Assembly: GCA_002812745.2 (NCBI GenBank)
Contig: NCSJ02000072.1
Coordinates: forward strand, 1 to 64,000
Length of the DNA: 64,000 nucleotides
Direction: 5' to 3'
Origin: Scytalidium lignicola
Lineage: Eukaryota; Ascomycota; Leotiomycetes
Part shown: one piece after another, positions 44,581 through 56,921 of the stretch
Layout: every line of letters begins with the position of its first letter
Position numbering within the stretch: position 1 is the stretch's first letter
Notes under the pieces: model-generated
Database searches by the model: none
What the model was told of the DNA's origin: nothing
Seen by the model: only the letters and a program-made list of their open reading frames with translations
Translations under genes and position numbers: made by a program

Positions 44581-46604
44581 ATGTCCACCTCCAGCGACCT
44601 CGGAACTCCGAGTTCAACCGCGCAAGGAGAGCAAGGTTCCTTTCGGTGCAGTATCTGTTCCAAGCAATTCGACAAAAGTAGGTTCACTGTCCAAATACAA
44701 CATGTATTTTGTCAAGATATATCTTGTGTGAAAAAACATTAACAAATCGGAAAGAGCTTTCTCGGAACCGGCATGTCCTCTATTGCCGTCAGAAACTGCT
44801 TGAGCAACCCCCCTCTCGTCAAAAGTCATGCGAGCGATGCCGACAGGACAAGACCCGATGTGATCTAGGACGACCACTATGTTCCCGGTGCAGACTACGA
44901 AGACTTACTTGCTTGTACAAACAAATGTCCCAACATCCCCCGAGTCCTCAGCCACAAATATTAGAAGAATTCCAGGGGCTTACACATATACTCCCCAACC
45001 AAGCACAAACTCCGATGGTCCTTGACGTAACCCCTAACCAGCAAGAGCAGGCTTACGTGTCTAAAACACCTGGTTCATATAATTACACAGACCCTACGGA
45101 GACTAAGACAGTTGGAGCGTCCTACACTCCCACCATTCTAGAATTAGAAAGCTTGGGCGGAGAGATGCAAGTGGGTTCCTATGATTCATTTTATGCTCAA
45201 CCCCCATCCCAATTTCCGAATCAACAATTTCAAAACTCCGAATGCTCATCTACGCACGACCCTTTATCGTGGCACGGTGACACAGGTCAAAAGGGAATCT
45301 ACAATACACTTATGCCTCAAGGTCAAGTCTCGAGGCTGGATATTCTACCAGTTATGAGTACAACCAGAGAACCATCTGATTTATACATTAAGTAAAGCCT
45401 TTTCATTCTGCTTTCAATCCTACATAACTAACATATAACTTTGGTCCTTGGTATCTTGTTGGTACAAGCTCTATCCCACTAGACTTAACCGATAATCAAA
45501 GCATTCCCATATCAATGCCTCTATCTCCATCATACTACAACAAAAGCCTATTTAAAAGAAGAAAATTGCCTTTTCACTCCCAACTTGGCTGCGTTTTTCT
45601 AATCGAAACATTACGATCATATCCTCGAATGATGTTGTCAGACACTCCCCCACCATTCATTCATCCGACCTGCAAAGGCACGAATGAGGATGGTCTCTCG
45701 TATATGTCGCAGGAACAGGAAAATATAATGAAGGAACCGCTTGCTATTTGCAAAAGCATTATGCAAATCTATTCTACAAGGAAGTGGGAGACTAATGGCC
45801 TCTTATGGCGGACTATAGAAATGGAACAATACCGCCTATATAGCGAGGTGAGTAATCCTTCTAATCTGGCATTCCTATTAAGCCCCCCGAAACATTTAAT
45901 TTTTGTTGTCTTCCAAAGTACTAGATAATTAATTATTTAAATAGCATATCAGTTTTGACCCTTGGAGCTTATTAGCTGCCGTTCAAGCAATATCGATATA
46001 CATCATTCTCGCTAGCTTGGATGGGGATTCTTCGCATCCAGGCGTTGTTAACCCAAATCTTCTGCTTACCATGTCGGCAAGTCGCCCTGCACCACCTCTA
46101 TTCTGAGAAAATTAATTGTTCTCTAGGTCGTTGCTTCGAGAATTGAAGACTCTTATAGTCATGGAAGCAATATTCAAAGTAATGAATGGCGCAATTGGAT
46201 CCTACAGGAGTCGACGAATCGGTGAGCAGGATGGTTTATTAGATTCATATCTACTTAGAAGCTCACTTCTCTATTATAGAACTTTTATTTTACTCTTCAT
46301 CATCAACATGCTCTTCAACATCGACATAGGTATCACCGCAAATGTCTCCGATCAGATCCTAGCTCTCCCACTACCAGCCACCAAATCTCTCTGGGAAGCA
46401 AAGACAGAATCGGAATGGAGAAAAGAAAATACAATATACCTCGCTAAGAGAGGAGATAAACCCATTTTAACATATGGAGATCTCGTATTGTTTCGACATG
46501 CGAGCGATATCAGTGAAGACCCTAATTTTGAGCAGTTGAGTTACTGGTGTTCTAATTTTGATGGGTTTGGGAATTTTATATTAACGACTGCTATGTCTGT
46601 TTGA
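44581..46604 (+). CDS. C2HC-finger plus Zn2Cys6 transcription factor, probable frameshift
   Basis: Exon 1 (44581-44677) and exon 2 (44755-45391) make FRCSICSKQFDKKLSRNRHV LYC, a C-x2-C...H-x3-C finger, directly followed by the Zn2Cys6 cluster CERCRQDKTRCDLGRPLCSR and the closing LRRLTC. This pairing is known from a fungal subfamily. A polar Pro/Gln-rich region follows. Exon 3 (45469-45847) has LRSYPRMMLSDTPPPFIHP and exon 4 (45945-46076) HISFDPWSLLAAVQAIS of the fungal regulatory domain. The next intron (46077-46126) starts with GC (GCAAGT). Exon 5 has SNEWRNWI, after which one extra base at about 46200 shifts the frame away from the expected LQESTNR; in the other frame the last exon (TFILLFIINMLFN to a stop at 46604) is correct. 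It is therefore a pseudogene or has a one-base sequence error. Confidence 0.75.
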
Positions 46605-48279
46605 TGGAGCTTATATACGTATGCTTTATGCCAATAGAGTTCTCTATATGCGCAAGGTTCTAATCTCATGCCAATCCCAACAATCTCTATAGCTGCTAGC
46701 ATATTATCGATGTTACCGACATATGTAGAAGTAAAATTCAATTTTAAAAGGGGTTAGAATGAGGACAATATATCTGGGAAAGAATGGAAAATCGATACGA
46801 GTTAAGCAGTCATCGTAATCAAACGTTAAACTTCCTCATTGTTACCCCAAGAGGATTAGTTAACTTACTACGGTTAAGCACTTACGTACGTAAGGTATTG
46901 TATTTATATACTGTTAGTACTAGTAGGGGGATGTAATAGCCTTGTCCATATTCGACAGTAGTTCTCACGTCTTTTGGCTAGAGTACGCTAAGAATTTGGG
47001 TGCTGGAAGTGCCCTATAATTATAGCAACCTTCAGCCCGTTGACGATCTATAATACGCTGTAATTATAGGGAACTTTAGGGCACTAGCTCACACGAATGC
47101 CTATAACCAATTATGTAATGATGTGGCCCGTGCACATTCAGTGTCCCATCAATAGTTTTGCCGCTGTAACTCTGTATATTTATTAATGACCAACTGCGCC
47201 GTGTGGCTGCATGGCATTCTTGGCACAACACACCTTATTATTACTTCTCCATAAGTTGACTTCAAGAAAATCATTGTATAAATCATGCAAAATTTGCGTA
47301 TTAACTGTTCTAGACCTCTAAAATTATATCATTATTCGAATTTACAACTACTGAAACTATTATTTTGTTTACTTGAATGCACTCTAATTTCCTGACCTTA
47401 AATATTATCGTAACCTATAATCCTGTATGAGACCTTGTTTAGTTGACTCCTACTTCGAACATGAAAATCATTTTCATTTTCACGATTAGACACTTGAATT
47501 GTAGCAAAATTGGTAATGATGCTGTATAAACTTATCAATGATGTAATGATTTACCAAGACTGTGGATTGGTTACCATAGCTACAATAGGAAGAGTAGAGG
47601 TAGCAGAAGTAGAAGTAGTGAGAAGAATAATAATGGAGAAGTAACACGAAAGCGCATCAAGATCATTGGATTAACTGTTTCCTTACTAATTTCAATGTAA
47701 GCGCACAAGTCCGTGAATGCAGTACCGGTAGTTATCGGCGGTTTTTGTGTGGATCTTTGTCAGAGGGGCCGTGTCAATTTAGTCGAGGCCAACAACTAAT
47801 TACCTTTGAATCCCAGTTTAGCATCGTATGATACAAGATGAAAGTTAAAGGTTAAAAAGTATAAAAAATGAACAATACATAAGTTTGTCTATCTTAAAAT
47901 AGCATCAGCTTTAACCTGACTACGCACTATGATTAGTGAAGGTCATACTGTACTGTAAAGTGCCGGTAGGTTAAACCAATCGTTCGAGGTACCGTACGCT
48001 ATCTGGTATTACGGTGGGTCAGGGGAGAAGGACCTGTGCAGATTAGGAATGCGCAACCATGGTTACTGCTTTAGGAAGGAGGGAGCTATTTGAGTAGACA
48101 TTAACTAGTTTCCACCTTCCCATTGCATGCAAGGCCCGGGGCTACCACGCAGAGAAAAATTGCAATGCAAAGTTCCGGCAGTTAGTAATCACCATGGAGC
48201 ATACTTGATAAGTAGGCTAGAAGCCCGACCTTCTTGGCATTTCTTTTTTGAATTTTACTGCAGTCCGTAATTATACATA
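46605..48279. other. Intergenic region upstream of OPT transporter
   Basis: About 1.7 kb, AT-rich, containing the hairpin element at 47000-47084 and GTAC-type palindromes at about 47948 and 47988. No gene recognised. Confidence 0.45.
47000..47084. repeat. MITE-like hairpin element
   Basis: Terminal inverted repeats of about 26 bases: left arm 47000-47026 has AAGTGCCCTATAATTATAGC, right arm 47057-47084 reads as the complement of AAGTTCCCTATAATTACAGC, so 18 of 20 positions pair, with GTGC/GCAC at the outer ends. The loop is 30 bases. No coding content; no clear target duplication. Confidence 0.5.
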
Positions 48280-51068
48280 ATGGCGACCAAAAGACCAAAT
48301 TACGCGCACGCTGACACCGATATCTCTCTCGAGAACGGTGACAGCAGTAGCGATTCCAAGAATAGCGACAGCTACCACCATGTGAAGGGACTCGATGCTA
48401 AAACTCCAATTGGAGAACCATTTGCAAAATCAAGTGGAATTGACTTGCCTTTCTATGAGACCGATCCATCCGATGGAAGAAGGGACAGTGTCGTCGGCTC
48501 TGCAGAAGATCTCGTCACACGTGTCATTGACCTCGAAGATGACCCAACTCAGAACCCATGGACATTTCGCGTGTTCTTCCTAGGTACGTCGAGGTAACTT
48601 GTTGTATTGGATTAACGTCTTCGAGGCCATTAAAGCTGACATATCTGTAAAGGACTTGGCTTGTCGTGCTTCGGCTCTGTGCTTCAGGAAATCTTCTACT
48701 TCAAGCCACAGACTATCTATGTCTCGGTGATCTTCTTGACTGTTCTCGCCTACATTCTTGGTGAGGCAATGTCGTTCCTTATTCCACGTAAGGGTGCCAT
48801 CGGCCGTTTTCTTAATCCATTTCCATTCCACATGAAGGAGCATGCCTCGATTACCCTCATGGCCTCAGCAGCATCGCAATCTGCGTTAGCGACTGAAGCA
48901 CTGGCTGCCCAAGACCTGTTTTATGGAGGTTATCCCAACAAAGCGGCGGGTATCTTTATTGTCATCACGTCGCAGCTCATTGGTTTTGGCCTGGCTGGTT
49001 TGCTCCGCGAAGTTCTCGTCTACCCGACCCATATGCTCTGGCCGATGAATTTGCCTATTACTTCGCTTTTGGAGTCTTTGCACGGAGATAAGACAATCGC
49101 AAAGCAACGCCTGAAGATCTTCTATATTATCTTCTTTGTATTCCTGATCTGGGAAATTTTCCCAGAGGTAAGCACTACATACCTCTAAGTGGCCAAGATG
49201 CAAGAAAACTAACTTGCATTCACTAGTACATCTTCACTGTGCTTGAAGGCGTGTCTATTTTCTGCCTCGCGCATCAAGACAGCCTTGTCTTCACGAATCT
49301 CTTTGGTGGAGCCAGTGGGAATGAAGGTGTCGGCTTCTGTATGTCTTCTCTACCCCTTTCCCGTTAATCTGTATACTGACTGAATACCACAGTGGCGCTC
49401 AGTTTTGACTGGAACTACATTGCTCCTTTTGGTTCCCCATTGTGGCTACCGCTATATACTCTCGTCAACGAGTATATCGGCTACCTTGGTTGTATCATAA
49501 TCTTCATGGGGCTTTATTATAGCAATACTTTCCGAGCCCAAGACTTTCCTTTCCTAGCACAGGAACTTTTCGATGGTACATCGAACGGAACCGTCTACAA
49601 TGTTTACAACCAATCGCAAATTCTCAACAGCAATTTCGAGATCGACAATGATTTATTAGCCGCCAAGGGATCACCGTTTCTCACTGCCTCTTATATAGGA
49701 TATCTCATCACTTCTAACATGGGCTTCACAGCAACGTTTGTGCATATGTTGCTGTGGAACTTCGACGACATCAAAGAAGGGTGGCTTTGGCTTAAGCCGT
49801 CAAATCTTAAGAAGTTTTTACAACCAGGCGCCTGGAAGTTCTGGCAAAACCAAGAATCGCCAGAAGCTCGCTTTGAAAGGAAGCAGAACGACCCAAAGCT
49901 TGATCCTCATTACAAACTTATGATGAGCAATTTATACAAGGAAGTGCCACTTTGGTGGTGGGGTGCAGTCCTTGTCATCTGCTGGGCAGTGGCTCTTGGT
50001 TGCCTCTATGCTCTGAAGTCAACTCTCCCTTGGTGGGGCTTCTTGGTGAGTACCATCATGATGACGATTTTCCTTCTCTTCTTCGGAGCGCAGTACGGAA
50101 TCACAGGCTTCCAGTTCAATATTCAACCGATATGCCAAACCCTTGCGGGCTATATGTTCCCAGGAAAACCTTTAGCTAGTAAGAACTACTTCCTGAAAGC
50201 CCATTAAGATCTCTGACTCACCTGACAACTCCAGATATGTATTTCACCTGTTTCACATTCAACTCTATGCAACAGGCTCAGCTTCTCGCACGGGATCTAA
50301 AACTAGCCCAGTACGTTCATTTGCCCCCAAGGCACACCTTCACTGTTCAAGTCATTGGATGTGTGATTGGCGCCATCTTGAACTGGGTTATGATGATATC
50401 GTAAGTCCAAATATCTTCTTCACAACATCACATAACTAACCCCCCCGCTTCAGGATTGTCGACAATCAAGCTCCAGTTCTACTAGGTATCGATGGCTCCA
50501 ACATTTGGTCTGGTCAAAATGTCCAGCAATTCAATACCCTCGCCATTTCCTGGAGTATTGCCTCCAAAATGTTCTCCATCGGCTCCAAATACCAATGGGT
50601 GACGATTGCATATCTACTCGGCTTTATTGCTCCTGTCCCGTTTTGGCTCATGAACCGCTTCTTTCCACACCCGGCATGGCGATATATCAACACTTCTATC
50701 ATCCTGTGGCAAATGGGCTATTTGTTCGTGGGCATCAACTCAGCTATCACCATGTTCTTCGGTCTCGGCTTCTTTGCTCAATGGTATCTGAGGAAAAAGT
50801 ACCCGAACTTCTTCATCAAGTACAACTATATTACTTCTGCGGCGCTCGATGGTGGTACCCAGGTCATGGTCTTCATTTTGACCTTTGCTGTATTCGGCGG
50901 TAGTGGAACAGCTAGACCCTTCCCGTAAGTGATCCATCCCCTGGAGAAATCTCAAACACCATGGGCATGATAACTAATGTATACCGATCCAGAATTTGGG
51001 CAGGCAACCCAGACACTTCCCTCCATAACCTTGACTACTGTAAAGTGGACACGGCGGCCTATAACTAA
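48280..51068 (+). CDS. OPT family oligopeptide transporter
   Basis: Seven exons with six short introns (first 48584-48652; others near 49168-49226, 49340-49392, 50178-50234, 50401-50456 and 50926-50992) give about 800 residues. A soluble Ser/Asp-rich N-terminus is followed by QNPWTFRVFFLGLGLSC and the family signature region NPFPFHMKEHASITLMASAA, close to the NPG...KEH element of OPT carriers. Later come HMLWPMNLP, IFCLAHQDSLVFTNLFGGAS, GSPLWLPLYTLVNEYIGY, FTCFTFNSMQQAQLLARDLK, GSNIWSGQNVQQFNTLAISW and QWYLRKKYPNFFIKYNYI, all typical. About 14-16 membrane helices are expected. Function: proton-coupled uptake of small peptides or glutathione-like compounds. Ends with a short tail. Fully intact. 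A GTAC-palindrome-rich upstream region may hold its promoter. Confidence 0.93.
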
Positions 51069-51743
51069 AGGTCTTCTGTGCTAGTGCGAGCGTCAGTACA
51101 CCATCACAGCTCGCGATATTGCACATCTCCCGCATGATCATTTCGAGATCACGTGGATACTTCCTATGTATGATAGGCTTAAGTGATTCGATTGTATTGT
51201 ACCTAGCAGTTCAAGAAAGTATTTACCATTCTTGAGATTGGACAATTTTACATTTCTTTATTCTAAATATTGTATAATATTTAAGGTTTAGCCTTCGAGG
51301 TCTCTGTATGTAAATAGAAACGTAAGGGGAACAGAAAAGAGATGTGCAGTATTTGTTGAATGGCAACAATGTAGGGGAACTTCAGAAGGATTGAACTGAT
51401 TGTATTCAGAGTTACAGGTTTAAGATCTCTAGTATATACAGAATAGTACAGAATAGGGGTTTTAACCTACGGCAATAGCTGTAAGCAATTGCCATAGTTG
51501 TAGCGACTATATTCTTACTGTATTCAACGGAACTAACGGTGGAGTTGATGAGTTGTTGAATACTACCGCATGTGGCATATCCAATATTCATAATTTGCAT
51601 ATATCACAACAGTATTTAAAGATTTAGACTAAAGTTCCCCGTCTCTAATTTTCCCAGTATTCTCTCATCCTCCTCGTTTTGCCCTTTCCCTGAATTCTGT
51701 ATCCTGCTCTCTTGCTTGGTCTTGATTCACCACCTCCGTTCAG
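51069..51743. other. Intergenic region
   Basis: About 680 bases, AT-rich then pyrimidine-rich at 51640-51730, the latter resembling a fungal promoter just before the possible small gene at 51744. Confidence 0.45.
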
Positions 51744-52220
51744 ATGTCAAACTGCCAAAACGCCCAACGCGCGACCCCGAGGACCAGATTTCGCTATGCT
51801 TGGAGAACATGTACCAAGTCGTTCTCCGGGTCAAAGGGCACACTCTCAACCACCCGTGGCAACAACAGCAATAAAAGTAACAAATACCAGCGGTGCATCA
51901 CTCTGTTTAAGAGAAAAGATGATTTGGGTGGTAAGACCCGCCGAACATATGCATAATTCCGGTTATGGCATCCCGCCAATATCGCGACCTAATTAGACAG
52001 ATACATGGCCCGGTATGGAAAGAAAGGCCAGCAGACCAGCGGGGAGGGATTGGGTACCTGCGGCCCCAGAAAAGAGTATGGAGGGACTCAACCCCTGAGA
52101 TTATGGTATCGTGCAGTCGGCTGGACTCAACAAATCTCTCCGCTGTCACATCCAACAGGAAGACCGATTATGTCGCCTCGTTCATTACACGTCGCTGCCC
52201 CAAACGGGATATTTAGATAA
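51744..52220 (+). CDS. Hypothetical small basic protein (two exons)
   Basis: ATG at 51744 follows a CT-rich leader. Exon 1 (51744-51930) ends at GTAAGA, a good donor; an intron of 66 bp ends at ATTAG (51996), and exon 2 (51997-52220) continues in phase to a stop, giving 136 residues. The product is basic and Ser/Thr/Gly-rich with no membrane segment and no family I know. Support is only the promoter-like leader and the coherent splice phases, so a chance frame cannot be excluded. Confidence 0.3.
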
Positions 52221-55025
52221 TACGCAGGTGTCGGAACCGGTTTTGAGAGATACGAGGTTTTTTTAATTTTTATCAAATACATCCTATAGCTTTCAATCGT
52301 CGCAAAATCCAGTGAGTGATCTACCCTATGATAATAACTTTGCTCTGATGCTCTTGTCCCTACACTCCCCATGTGTCGACCAATCTTGTCGAGCAAGTTC
52401 TTTTAACATACCCTTTACTTCAATGAGCTACTATCAACGGCTGTTTAATAAAGAATCCTGCTAGAACTCTGCTTTCCAGACTACCAGTTTGTAACCATCT
52501 AGCCCATCGATGATTGAAGGCAACAGTGAGATTCGTGAGCACAGCTCGGGAGTGTTACGGTCCAAATTACATGCGAGCAACTATTACAATATCCTCAGCG
52601 TGGGCTCTATAGCTGGTTCCTAAAACTCCAATAGTTTATCAATGACGTTTTGGAATCTGCTATCTGACCATTTTCCTAGAGCGATACCTCTTACCAGCGA
52701 ACTCAAAGATTTTGCGGGCAGATAAATGATAACAAGAAAGAAATAAACACAATTCCACTGTTAGAATTCACCAATCTTTAGATGAGTCATCTCAAACATT
52801 GCAAAACTCAACTTCAGGTATATTACAACAAAAATTTCAATTATACTTCGCATACAGTATTAAGCTTCCCTCGGAATAACAAGTACTTATGATGAGTCAA
52901 TCTTTTTNATGCAGTCTAAGGTGAACTTCAAGTCTTAAATCCAACTCTATTTACACTCAATGTGACGGATAATTTACGTTCAAAAAGTTAAAATTATATT
53001 TAGACATAACTGTTAATTATAATCATTATAGGTTGTCGTAAAACTTGCCCGTAATAAATGAGATGTTAAAAGAAGCAGTATTATATCTAATCAACCAAAA
53101 GTATGCAAAGGTGCTTAATGGATCCGAAATACTAGTGAATTATCTTTTACTATTGACTTTTACGTTACAAAACTACAGCGATTTCTTTTTTAACCAGTTT
53201 AACGTCTTATATGCCCCTCTTCATCAACTTATGTTTGATCCAGTTTATACTAAAACATTACTTTTAACATTGGGTCTTCTACTTGACATAACTTACCATA
53301 TTAAAGAGTTATACTTGTAGTTTGTATTCATAATATTATATGTACTCAAATCTCAAATCTCAAAAAGCTTGAAGTTTCATATCTGTTTAATGTATAAATG
53401 CCATATCCGAATACCTTGCCAAAGCTGAATCACAGGCGGCGCTTGTTTTGCGATGGCCTTCGAAAGCTTGACAATTGGGAGATAATAATACAGAACGCAG
53501 AAACACAAATTATGAAGGAGCAATTTTCATGACATTATCCAACGATTCATAAATTTATGGAGGTACCTCTGAGCATTATTTTTATTTTTATTTTCCGAGA
53601 CCCGAAATTGCCGCTTACATAACTATTTTGTGCAGCCACTGGTCGCCATACATAAATTAAACCACGCCAGATATTAATTATACTGTGATAGAGAGTCGTT
53701 TACGTCCGTACCAGTAAACGTGTAAATAAATAGAGCTAAGAGCCCCAGAGCGCCCCATTGCTTATTCACGTAGCGAACCCTACGCTGCAGAACGCGCGGT
53801 ACCGTACCTACAGAGCTACAGTACTGTACCGGTAGAAGAAAGAATGGAGAGGCTGTAAGACCATAAGTACTCCACTCTTTAATCCATGTCTAATATAGTA
53901 AGCCCACGGCCATGGGATGGTCCTGTACAGTACATTTATGGTCCACGGGGTTGCACAAACCATGTGGTACTGTACTTAATTACTGTACTATACATACACA
54001 CAATCCAGTATTGTAAACACTTTATCCCAGCTAGATAGGGTTTGCATCGGCACAATGCGCCCGAGGAAGAAAATACAAGGTGCGGGTTTCTATCGACAGA
54101 TCTGCTGGCGAGATTACCTGTCGGTTGTGTAGCCGTGTGTCACCCCAGCGATTGAAGAGGTAACGCTGTAACAATGCTGCACTTGTACAGTGGCGATCTC
54201 AAAGTTGCTTTCATTGTTTCCATTCTACCAGTGCGGATTGCTCTACAGGAGTGGACGTACCTCCGTCGTAAACGGTGCATTTCTCGGTGGAATACTTTCG
54301 GAGGGTATGATTGCCGATCGATCAACGTTTCGAAAATCACTTTTGTATGGAGTGATTATGTTTCGTGACTCGCTTGACTTGGTTACATATGGAATACATG
54401 GTTCTATGTGACAAATACTGTACTGTCAGGATGTTCTTTTTCTAATGTTGCAGTGAAAACTAGAGTGGTTACAGTACTGTGGATAATCACTGCTCCAGTG
54501 CTTTCTGCAGGAATAAGGGATGGGGGCAGGGGCCGAGAAATGCGTAATTCGGTTATGGAAAGGACCCAAGTAAGCAAGCATGCTGCAAGCGATCTTAAAT
54601 AATGTCTTACACCCCTCTCCTGAATGCTACTCTGTTATGCAGATCGCGCATTGGTAGGCCCACTTATGAAGAGGAGTCCGAGGAGAAAGGGGCGGATGTT
54701 TTTCTGGAGGGTGGAATCTCTTGGACGAGGTATTTTGAGCAAATGTGCAAGTAAAGTGTATGTAGAGGTTACATTGACATCGGTAGGCACTTCGAATGTA
54801 CCGCTATCGCTGTACTGTACCTGCATCCTGCGGATGTCTGTATGCATCACTTTGAAAAAAGAAACAGAACTGGATCACTTGGAGGAGTGCCAAGACAAAA
54901 TAGAGCAATAATGGTGTATATTAATAACCAATAAATAGAGTTGATTGCTTTATCAAGATACGGAAACTCCTTTCATGTACTTTTTTTTNGGTCATTCTAT
55001 CAAAAGAAAGAAAACAGGCCCTCAT
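52221..55025. other. AT-rich then palindrome-rich intergenic region
   Basis: About 2.8 kb. 52300-53750 is AT-rich without recognisable genes (the frame at 53045-53320 has no ATG-initiated family match). 53780-54830 is rich in TACAGTACTGTA/GTACTGTAC words, for example 53817-53832, 53933-53942 and 53968-53990. An N follows a T run at 54990. Confidence 0.5.
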
Positions 55026-56921
55026 CTAGTTCATTGTCCATCCTTGCACAGTGGACACGGGTCCCTTGAACACCTTCTTCGCTCTGAAGAAGTAATCTAC
55101 CGTGCTGATCATTGCCACTGCAACAAACATCACCAAACTCCAGTTAAACGATTCCGCATCTATGGGTGTATTATTGGGCCAGAAGCACCAGAAGAAGGCG
55201 AAGATAGAATACGTGAATCCGCAGCCATTGACCAAGACACCCCATTTGCCCAAGCTCCATCGAGCCTTTGGCAAGAGTTCGGGGTGGTAGATACGTCGGT
55301 ACAAAACACATCCGATGGAAATGGTATATGTGATCATAAGCGAGACCAGGTTGAGAGAGATGATGGCGTTGAAAGCTACATCGGAGCCGATGTTGATGAG
55401 GGAGAGCAGGACCGTGAACAAGCACGTAACGGTCACTGAATTGACAGGGACCTGAAGCTTAGGGTGCACATACGAGATCCACGCGGGGAATGGAAGGCCC
55501 GCATCACGAGCAAAGGCCCAGGTTTGACGCGAGGTGGACAGATTGAAGGAGACAGTTCCGGCGAAGATGAGGATGATGACGATGGCGGAGAGACCGTTGA
55601 CGCCGCCGAGGGAGACGGTGTTCTGGAAGACCCAGAGATGGGGGTAGCCCGTGGCATCGTTTAGGGCACCATCGAGGTCGGTGATGCAGAAGAGGTAGGA
55701 GATGAGGAAGACAAGACCAAGAGCTGCGTTTAAGAGGAAACTTCCAATGATTGCTCTGGGAACTGTGACACCTGCATCTTTAGTCTCTTCGGACATGTGA
55801 GCCGCAGCATCGGAACCTTATTTTTGCTTTTGTGTTAGCAAACTGGGGGAAAAAAGTAAAGCGAAAGGGGAAAAAAGCAAAAANCCCTCATATGTGAGAA
55901 CGTTTGGGCGGATTTCGATGTAGATAAGACATACAGATGAGACCGTAGATGGCTGAAATCTGACCAACCATCAAACTCAACCCCGTTGAACTCCATCCTC
56001 CCTCGTTCACGAATTTCGTGAAGACGACATCAGCGCTGTTGTGTGGCGATAGGACCCAGAATATGATCATGATGGACAAGAAACCTCCCACGTGGACCAA
56101 AAGCATCATATTCTGGATGAAGGGCATGGCTTTCGAACCCCAGACATTGAGAACGAAGACGACGAGGGTGACGGCAAAGACAAACAGCGTGCCTTGCCAG
56201 TTCGTCGCATCATAGCTTGGATGATTGACTTGGATCTGGGCTTGGATTAGGGTGCCAACGAGGAAGGGACCAGACGCGGTTCCGGCTTGCCATGAAAGTG
56301 TAGACATCCATCCCGTCAAGTGACTGAGGTACTGCTGGTATTGGGGCGGCGAAAACTCGGATACCCAGTGGTATTGTCCTCCGGAAGTTGGGGCCATAGA
56401 GGCCATTTCGGCGAGGGAGATGTTGACGAAACTCATTCCAACGAAAGTCCAGATATATGTCCAGAAAAGACCGGCGGGACCGCCATCAACCAAGCCTTGA
56501 GTGGTAGCGCTGAACGGGCAAAAACGTTAGAGGCTGTTGATGAGGCGGGCAAATCTCAAAAGCCAGCGTAGATAGGAGGACTTACACTAAAAGCACTTCC
56601 CACGTTCCTTGCAGAATGACAGTAAAACTCAATGCAGACAATGGCCGGAAATTTCTCTGCACGACGGAAGCCGACAATGTCAGTAAAAAGATCAATTAAA
56701 AAAAGGGTTCAATCACTGCAAGCACAATAATGCATCTCTCTTACCCTCAATTCCTGAACCTTCCCCATCCGGTCCATGTCCTTGCGATCATTCTGGGTAG
56801 AGCCGAGATAGCCATGGTAGTTGTCATCGCCATCATCGGGTGGTGTCTCAATACCATCAAAGTTTTCGACCTTGTCAATTGCGGTGGACACGCCCCGCGA
56901 TTTTGGCAGATGCTCAGCCAT
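55026..56921 (-). CDS. APC-family amino acid/choline permease (GABA/Hnm1-like)
   Basis: Exons on the minus strand from ATG at 56921: a polar Asp-rich N-terminus ending KVQELR; RNFRPLSALSFTVILQGTWE; then after another intron TTQGLVDGGPAGLFWTYIW, LAEMASMAPTSGGQYHWVSE, WMSTLSWQAGTASGPFLV and GQISAIYGLIC; then across an intron (about 55915-55819, containing the N at 55884) SDAAAHMSEETKDAGVTVPR and onwards to the stop at 55026. The motif SGGQYHWVSE and the DAAAHMSEE loop identify the fungal amino acid/choline/GABA permease group of the APC superfamily (12 helices). About 530 residues, intact. The exact substrate (choline, GABA or other amines) cannot be told. The upstream region is purine-rich on the plus strand, so pyrimidine-rich on the coding strand. 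Confidence 0.9.

Noticed and set aside
53045..53320. 91-codon frame that could be a transposon remnant
   Set aside because: Hydrophobic, low-complexity translation of AT-rich DNA without integrase or reverse-transcriptase motifs.
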